Origin: an uncultured Holophagales bacterium
GTDB taxonomy: Bacteria > Acidobacteriota > Thermoanaerobaculia > UBA5066
Assembly (NCBI GenBank): GCA_937864895.1
Contig: CALMDF010000178.1
Coordinates: 1 to 9,437, forward strand
Length of the DNA stretch: 9,437 nt
Direction of reading: 5' to 3'
Each line of letters begins with the position of its first letter. The stretch's first letter is position 1. Both the position numbers and the translations under genes were made by a program. The notes under the pieces were generated by a model. That model saw only the letters and a program-made list of their open reading frames with translations, had not been told where the DNA came from and did no database searches. Of this stretch, positions 6,003-9,437 are shown piece after piece.

Positions 6003-7222
6003 GCGCGGTCTCCGGCCCGGCCGTCGAGGAGGTCGAGGGCGAGGCGGACGGTGCGTCGCGTCGCCCCGCGGTGCCGGGCGAAGAGATCCCCGGCCGCCTC
6101 GCAGGCCTCGCCGCGGGCACCCGGCGAGAGGAGGAGCCGGGCGAGCGCCCGCGCGGCCTCCGCGGGGCCGGTCACCTCGACGACCGCCTTCCCGGCGGCT
6201 TCCACGGTTCGGCGGATGTTCGAGGTCGAGGGCCCGAGGACGACGGGGATGCCCGCGAGGAGAGGCTCGAGGACATTGTGCCCGCCCCGCTTCCCGAAGG
6301 TCCCGCCGAGGAGGGCGACGTCCCCGAGCCGGTAGGCCGAGGCGAGCTCGCCGATCGTGTCGAGGAGGAAGACGTCCGCCGGGCCCGTCTCCGCCGTCGA
6401 GGACCTCCGGGCGACGCGAAGTCCCGCCGACTCCGCCCGGAGGGCCGCCTCGTTCCAGGCTTCGGGGCGGCGCGGAGCGAGGAGGAGGAAGGGGGCGCAC
6501 CCCTCGGCGGCGAGCCGGGACGGGAGAGAGAGCGCGAGGTCGAGCTCCTCCTCGGCGATCGACCCGCCGACGAGGACGGGCCGCCCGGCGGCGAGCGCCC
6601 GGACCCGGTCCGCGAAGGGAGGCTCCGGGGGGAGCGGCCGGTCGAACTTCATGTCGCCCGCGAGATGGATCCTTCCGCCGGGGACCCCCACGGCCGCGAA
6701 GCGGGCGGCGTCCTCCGGGGTCCTCGCGGCCACGGCGGAGAGGGCCGAGAGGGGGCCCCGGAAGAGGGGGCCCGCGGCGCGAAGGCGCCTCGCCGAACGC
6801 TCGGAGAGCCGGGCGCTGGCGACGAGGACGGGGAGACCGCGCCGCCGGGCCGCCCCGAGGAGGACGGGCCAGAGCTCCGTCTCGACGAGGACGAGAAGGC
6901 GTGGCCCGGCCGAGTCGAGGAGACGCCGGACCGACAGCGGGAGGTCGAGGGGGAAGGGCTGCAGACGAGCCGGAGGGGAGAGGTCCCGGAACCTGCGGCC
7001 GAGGAGCCCCACACCGGCGGGCGTCGAGGAGGTCACGAGGAGGGGAAGGTCGGGACGCTCGGCGCGCAGGGCGAGCGCGAGCGTGTGGGCCAGCTCGACC
7101 TCGCCGACCGAGACTCCCTGGATCCAGACGTCCGCCTGCGCCTGTCCTTCCGGCGGCAGAAGCCTCCGGGCGATGAGAGCCGGGACGCCGGAACCCCTCC
7201 GGGTCTCCGGAGAAACTCTCAA
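5999..7222 (-). CDS. waaA: 3-deoxy-D-manno-octulosonic acid (Kdo) transferase WaaA/KdtA
   Basis: A GT30 enzyme that transfers Kdo from CMP-Kdo to lipid IVA, the first LPS core step. It has 407 residues (E. coli about 425). Key family regions are GVSVGE (36-41, Glu41 as the likely catalytic base), ETELWP (114-119), SARLSERS (136-143), AGDMKFD (188-194), DTIGEL (288-293) and GGHNVLEPL (313-321). The start is TTG at 7222, with AGGAAGG 4 nt upstream; only 15 codons separate it from an in-frame TAA (7268-7270) and none is an ATG or GTG. The protein therefore lacks the roughly 19-residue hydrophobic N-terminal anchor found in E. coli. The usual His before the VSVGE motif region appears as Gln35. 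It is the first gene of the lipid A operon; its TGA overlaps the lpxK start. How many Kdo units it adds is not predictable. Confidence 0.94.
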   Translation of the reverse strand: MRVSPETRRGSGVPALIARRLLPPEGQAQADVWIQGVSVGEVELAHTLALALRAERPDLPLLVTSSTPAGVGLLGRRFRDLSPPARLQPFPLDLPLSVRRLLDSAGPRLLVLVETELWPVLLGAARRRGLPVLVASARLSERSARRLRAAGPLFRGPLSALSAVAARTPEDAARFAAVGVPGGRIHLAGDMKFDRPLPPEPPFADRVRALAAGRPVLVGGSIAEEELDLALSLPSRLAAEGCAPFLLLAPRRPEAWNEAALRAESAGLRVARRSSTAETGPADVFLLDTIGELASAYRLGDVALLGGTFGKRGGHNVLEPLLAGIPVVLGPSTSNIRRTVEAAGKAVVEVTGPAEAARALARLLLSPGARGEACEAAGDLFARHRGATRRTVRLALDLLDGRAGDRA

Positions 7223-7266
7223 CCGGCCTTCCTGGAGAAGGTTACGCTTCCCATCGGAGAGGCCGC

Positions 7267-7272
7267 ATTATA
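7267..7272 (-). promoter_or_regulatory. Perfect -10 box for the waaA-lpxK-lpxL operon
   Basis: The minus strand reads TATAAT, a perfect sigma70 -10 hexamer, in a strongly GC-rich setting. Transcription would start near 7260, leaving a leader of about 38 nt with the AGGAAGG ribosome site before the TTG start. No TTGACA-like -35 lies at 15-18 nt spacing and there is no TG extension, so activity may depend on an activator or a different factor. Confidence 0.55.
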
Positions 7273-7286
7273 CGGGCGCGCCAGGA

Positions 7287-7317
7287 GCCGGCCGCGGGAC
7301 GGGATCCCGGGGCCGGC
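7287..7317. repeat. Nested inverted repeats between divergent waaA and sigma factor genes
   Basis: GCCGGCC (7287-7293) pairs with GGCCGGC (7311-7317), and inside lies a 10-base palindrome CGGGATCCCG (7300-7309). The dyad covers the position where the -35 of the waaA promoter should be and precedes the sigma factor gene by about 40 nt. It could be an operator or an RNA hairpin. GC-rich DNA makes short palindromes common, so this is only suggestive. Confidence 0.4.
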
Positions 7318-7358
7318 GCGATAGACGGCGCCGGGCGGGGAACCGTAGAACGGTCGGC

Positions 7359-8015
7359 ATGGCCATCCAGCTGGTAAACGCCCGGCGAACGCCGCGGGAG
7401 GAGACGACGATCGAGCCGAGGGACGAACGGCGCCTCGCCGAGCTCGCGAAGTCGGGCGACGAAGATGCGTTCGCCGAGCTCATCCGCGGCCGGGCCGATT
7501 CCGTCGTCGCCTTCCTCCGCCGGATGCTCGGCGACCAGGAGGACGCCCGCGACGTCGCCCAGCTGACCTTTCTCCGGGTCTGGGAGAACCTGCCGCGCTA
7601 CGACCCGACCTGGGCCTTCTCCACGTGGCTCTTCCGGATCGCCGGGAACCTCGCCATCGACGCCCTCCGCGCGCGTGGCACCCGGGCCAGGACCCTCGCC
7701 GAGAGCTTCCGCGTCGTCCGCGGGGGACTCCTCGCCGCGGAGCCGGAGGCGCCGCTGCGCCTCTCCCGCGACGAAGTCCGGCGAGTGTTCGACGCGTGCG
7801 CGACGGTCCTCTCGGAGAAGCAGCGCCTCGTATTCGTCCTCAGGGAGATGGAGGAGAAGGAGAGCCGCGAGGTGGCTGAAATCGTCGGGTGCCGCGAGTC
7901 CACCGTCAGGAATCACCTCTTCCAGGCCCGCCGGCTCCTCCGGGAGGAGGTCCGGCGCCGGTTCCCCGAGTACGCCCCGGCGGCGAAGAGGGAAGGAGAG
8001 GAGGTCGAGGCGTGA
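7359..8015 (+). CDS. ECF-type RNA polymerase sigma factor
   Basis: A 218-residue sigma70-family protein of ECF layout (regions 2 and 4 only). Region 2 spans about 37-106: AFAELIRGRADSVVAFLRR, then DARDVAQLTFLRVWENLPRY (62-81), the AFSTWLFRIAGN stretch (86-97) and DALRARG (101-107). Region 4 spans about 142-196, with the helix-turn-helix around REVAEIVGCRESTVRNHLFQAR (170-191). The first 25-30 residues precede the domain; no other canonical start lies between the ATG at 7359 and region 2. No clear Shine-Dalgarno is present; a weak -10-like TAGAAC ends 7 nt before the ATG, so it may also be leaderless. The stop overlaps the anti-sigma start by 4 nt, the usual sigma/anti-sigma coupling. The target regulon is unknown; downstream genes suggest secretion/pilus or envelope functions. 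ECF group not assigned. Confidence 0.93.
   Translation: MAIQLVNARRTPREETTIEPRDERRLAELAKSGDEDAFAELIRGRADSVVAFLRRMLGDQEDARDVAQLTFLRVWENLPRYDPTWAFSTWLFRIAGNLAIDALRARGTRARTLAESFRVVRGGLLAAEPEAPLRLSRDEVRRVFDACATVLSEKQRLVFVLREMEEKESREVAEIVGCRESTVRNHLFQARRLLREEVRRRFPEYAPAAKREGEEVEA
8000..8005 (+). promoter_or_regulatory. Strong ribosome binding site deciding the anti-sigma GTG start
   Basis: AGGAGG, an excellent Shine-Dalgarno core, lies within the end of the sigma factor gene about 6-7 nt before the GTG at 8012. This supports the GTGA overlap as the true start. The reading frame is open further upstream inside the sigma gene. Confidence 0.7.
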
Positions 8016-8548
8016 GCGACTCCGCCTGCTCCCGTCTCGGCGAACTCCTCGCCCGCCGCGACGAGGACCGCCTGTCTCTCCCGGAAGAGCGCCTCCTCCG
8101 CGAGCACCTCGCGGCCTGCGGCCCGTGCGCCGCGAGAGCGGTGGCTCACGACCCCGTCCTTCTCTTCACCCCCGAGGCGACGGGGGACGTCCTGACGCCC
8201 GAGTCGCGCGAGCGCCTCGTCGGGGACGTTCTCGCGGCCGCCGGGGCGATCCGCGCAGGGCGCCGGCTCGCCTCCGGACGGCGCGTCGTCGTCCTCAGGA
8301 TCGCCGCGTCCCTCCTTCTCGCGGTTTCCGTCGCGGGGGCGTGGCTGTGGCGCGGCGGCGGGACGGCGAGCCCCCGGGAAGAGGCCGGCCCGGTCTCCGT
8401 CGCGGCCGAGGCGGGCACCGCGCCCGCCGAGGCCTTCTCCCCGATCGAGGCGGTCGGCGGCGCCGGCGCCGTCGTCTACCAGTTCCCCGCGGCCAGGCCC
8501 GGGGAGCCGACGGTCGTCTTCGTCGTCGACCGGAACGCGGACATCTGA
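8012..8548 (+). CDS. Zinc-finger anti-sigma factor (ZAS type), single-pass membrane protein
   Basis: A 178-residue protein likely to hold the adjacent ECF sigma inactive at the membrane. The N-terminal half contains the zinc-binding H-X3-C-X2-C motif in EHLAACGPC (31-39; His32, Cys36, Cys39), typical of zf-HC2 anti-sigma domains. One hydrophobic helix (about 91-112) would place the N-terminus in the cytoplasm and residues 113-178 in the periplasm. The periplasmic part is Ala/Glu/Pro-rich, then ends in an ordered-looking tail (AVVYQFPA at 153-160 and TVVFVVDRNADI at 167-178). GTG start overlapping the sigma stop (GTGA). The same transcript continues into the secretin-N1-like gene 1 nt downstream. 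No protease or signal for release can be seen here. Confidence 0.88.
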   Translation: MSDSACSRLGELLARRDEDRLSLPEERLLREHLAACGPCAARAVAHDPVLLFTPEATGDVLTPESRERLVGDVLAAAGAIRAGRRLASGRRVVVLRIAASLLLAVSVAGAWLWRGGGTASPREEAGPVSVAAEAGTAPAEAFSPIEAVGGAGAVVYQFPAARPGEPTVVFVVDRNADI

Positions 8549-8549
8549 A

Positions 8550-9299
8550 TTGCGCAGGAGGCCGCTTCTCCGCACCGCGGCCCTCGCGGTCCTTCTCCTC
8601 GCCGGCGTCGAGGCCGGGGCGGCGCCGCCGCCCACGCCGCAGCCCGAGCCGGACGTCGTCAGGGTCTTCTCCCTCCGGCACCGCAAGGCCGAGGAGGCGT
8701 TCCTCGTCGTGCGGCCGCTCCTCACCGCACGCGGGTCCGTGATCGTGCAGCCGGCGCAGAACACCCTCACGGTCCGCGACGCGGGCCGCGTCGTCGAGCG
8801 GGCGGCCGAGGCCATCAGCCGGTTCGACATCCCCCCGCGCGGGTACGCCATCTCGGTCTCGCTCTTCCGCGCCACGTCCGACCCCTCCCCCAGGGGATCT
8901 CCGACGCCCGTCGCCGAGCACATCCGGGGCGTCGGCGCGCGGCTCCGGAAGCTCTTCAGCTTCACGGACTACACCCCTCTCGACGAGGTCGTCATCCAGG
9001 GGCTGGAAGGGGAGCCGGTCTCTTGGAACCTGGGCGGGAGCTACCGCGTGGACTTCCTGCTCGAGTCGGGAGGGGGCAGCGAGGTCGTCCGGCTCCGGAA
9101 CTTCGTCCTCTCCCGCGTGCGTCGCGACGAGAAGGGGAAGGAGACGGCCCACGACGTGGCGCGCACCTCGATCAACCTCCGGATGAAGGAGCCTTTCGTC
9201 CTCGGCGTCGGGCGCGAGGAGGGGGGCTCCGCGGCCCTCTTCCTCGTCCTCTCCGCGGCCCCGGTGGGCGCCGGCCCGGGAATCGGAGGGCTCCGCTGA
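8550..9299 (+). CDS. Exported protein with secretin N1-like (Secretin_N) domain
   Basis: A 249-residue protein with an N-terminal signal peptide (RRRPLLR, then hydrophobic 9-20, with likely cleavage after residue 22-24). Residues about 36-96 look like an N1-type domain of secretins such as GspD and PilQ: VVRVFSLRHRKAEEA (36-50), then GSVIVQ (62-67), NTLTVRD (71-77) and a closing AISRFDIP (88-95). The remaining 150 residues do not match a secretin channel; the end (EPFVLGVGREEGGSAALFLV, 214-233) recalls a short secretin-like strand pair. The protein is far too short to be the outer-membrane pore, so it may be a periplasmic adaptor or assembly partner. The start is TTG at 8550, 1 nt after the anti-sigma stop, chosen because it gives an intact signal peptide. 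It overlaps the following GspF-family gene by 1 nt. Confidence 0.72.
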   Translation: MRRRPLLRTAALAVLLLAGVEAGAAPPPTPQPEPDVVRVFSLRHRKAEEAFLVVRPLLTARGSVIVQPAQNTLTVRDAGRVVERAAEAISRFDIPPRGYAISVSLFRATSDPSPRGSPTPVAEHIRGVGARLRKLFSFTDYTPLDEVVIQGLEGEPVSWNLGGSYRVDFLLESGGGSEVVRLRNFVLSRVRRDEKGKETAHDVARTSINLRMKEPFVLGVGREEGGSAALFLVLSAAPVGAGPGIGGLR

Positions 9300-9437
9300 T
9301 GCCGGAGTTCGTCTGCCGCGTCGGGACGCCCGAGGGAAGCGTGGCGACGCGGACGATCGAGGCGCCGGACGAGGCCGCCGTGCGCGCGGAGATCGCCAGG
9401 CAGGGGGCGCGTCTCTTCTCGGTCCGCTCCGCCGGGA
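9299..9437 (+). CDS. Type II secretion/type IV pilus inner-membrane protein GspF/PilC family, 5' part only
   Basis: Only the first 46 residues are present before the right edge. The sequence MPEFVCRVGTPEGSVATRT, followed by DEAAVRAEIARQGARLFSV (24-42), fits the N-terminal pattern of GspF/PilC proteins: an aromatic start, G-x-V near residues 13-15, an E/D-A pair, then Leu/Ile-x-x-x-G before the first cytoplasmic helical bundle. Such proteins are the inner-membrane platform engaged by PilB/GspE ATPases. ATG at 9299 overlaps the previous stop by 1 nt (TGATG), with GGAGG 9 nt upstream. The family call rests on a short stretch, so confidence is moderate; whether it belongs to the same machine as pilB at the left edge is not shown. 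Confidence 0.68.
   Translation, partial: MPEFVCRVGTPEGSVATRTIEAPDEAAVRAEIARQGARLFSVRSAG

Noticed and set aside
4072..6120. A 682-residue reading frame suggesting an LpxK-LpxL region fusion protein
   Set aside because: Upstream of the GTG at 4974 the sequence is Arg/Pro-rich shadow of lpxK; only the last 300 residues are a real acyltransferase.
7339..7344. GGAACC, like an ECF -35 element, before the sigma factor gene (autoregulation)
   Set aside because: At normal spacing the -10 and transcription start would fall downstream of the ATG, with no alternative start codon before region 2.
6357..8015. Sigma factor frame open 334 codons upstream of the ATG
   Set aside because: The upstream part is the antisense of waaA and contains no sigma domain; the ATG at 7359 gives a normal ECF length.
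1..9437. Search for CRISPR arrays, tRNA/rRNA genes, insertion sequences or attachment sites
   Set aside because: No spaced direct repeats, no tRNA T-arm pattern, no transposase or integrase, and no flanking terminal repeats were seen.

Overview
This window is very GC-rich (roughly 70% by eye) and comes from a Gram-negative (LPS-making) bacterium: it carries Kdo transferase, lipid A 4'-kinase, a late lipid A acyltransferase and a heptosyltransferase-like GT9 enzyme. The style of the PilB, HNH and GspF proteins and the frequent TTG/GTG starts suggest Acidobacteriota (Thermoanaerobaculia/Holophagae-like), but that assignment is a guess from sequence character alone.

Left block, minus strand (1-3174): a heptosyltransferase-like GT9 gene, a DUF3108 exported protein whose start overlaps it, and the type IV pilus ATPase gene pilB, which runs off the left edge. 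Plus strand (3198-3785): a stand-alone HNH endonuclease, divergent from GT9 across only 23 bp. Then about 286 bp without a gene (3786-4071), holding several hairpins and ending in a textbook terminator. It may encode a structured RNA that I cannot name.

Middle block, minus strand (4072-7222): kdtA/waaA, lpxK and an lpxL-type acyltransferase, transcribed in that order. Junctions are overlapping or nearly so, all three genes start with non-ATG codons, and a perfect TATAAT box lies upstream. Together they phosphorylate the lipid A disaccharide, add Kdo and complete acylation. The GT9 enzyme would extend the inner core but is transcribed separately.

Right block, plus strand (7359-9437): an ECF sigma factor, a zinc-finger anti-sigma factor with one membrane helix, a small exported protein with a secretin N1-like domain, and the start of a GspF/PilC-family inner-membrane protein. 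All junctions are overlapping or 1 nt apart, so this looks like one operon coupling an ECF regulatory pair to a type IV pilus/type II secretion-like machine. The window is therefore a lipid A block flanked on both sides by genes of pilus/secretion machinery.

The most interesting points are the unexplained structured intergenic region after the HNH gene, the ECF/anti-sigma/secretin-N1/GspF operon, and apparently leaderless starts for pilB and the HNH gene.
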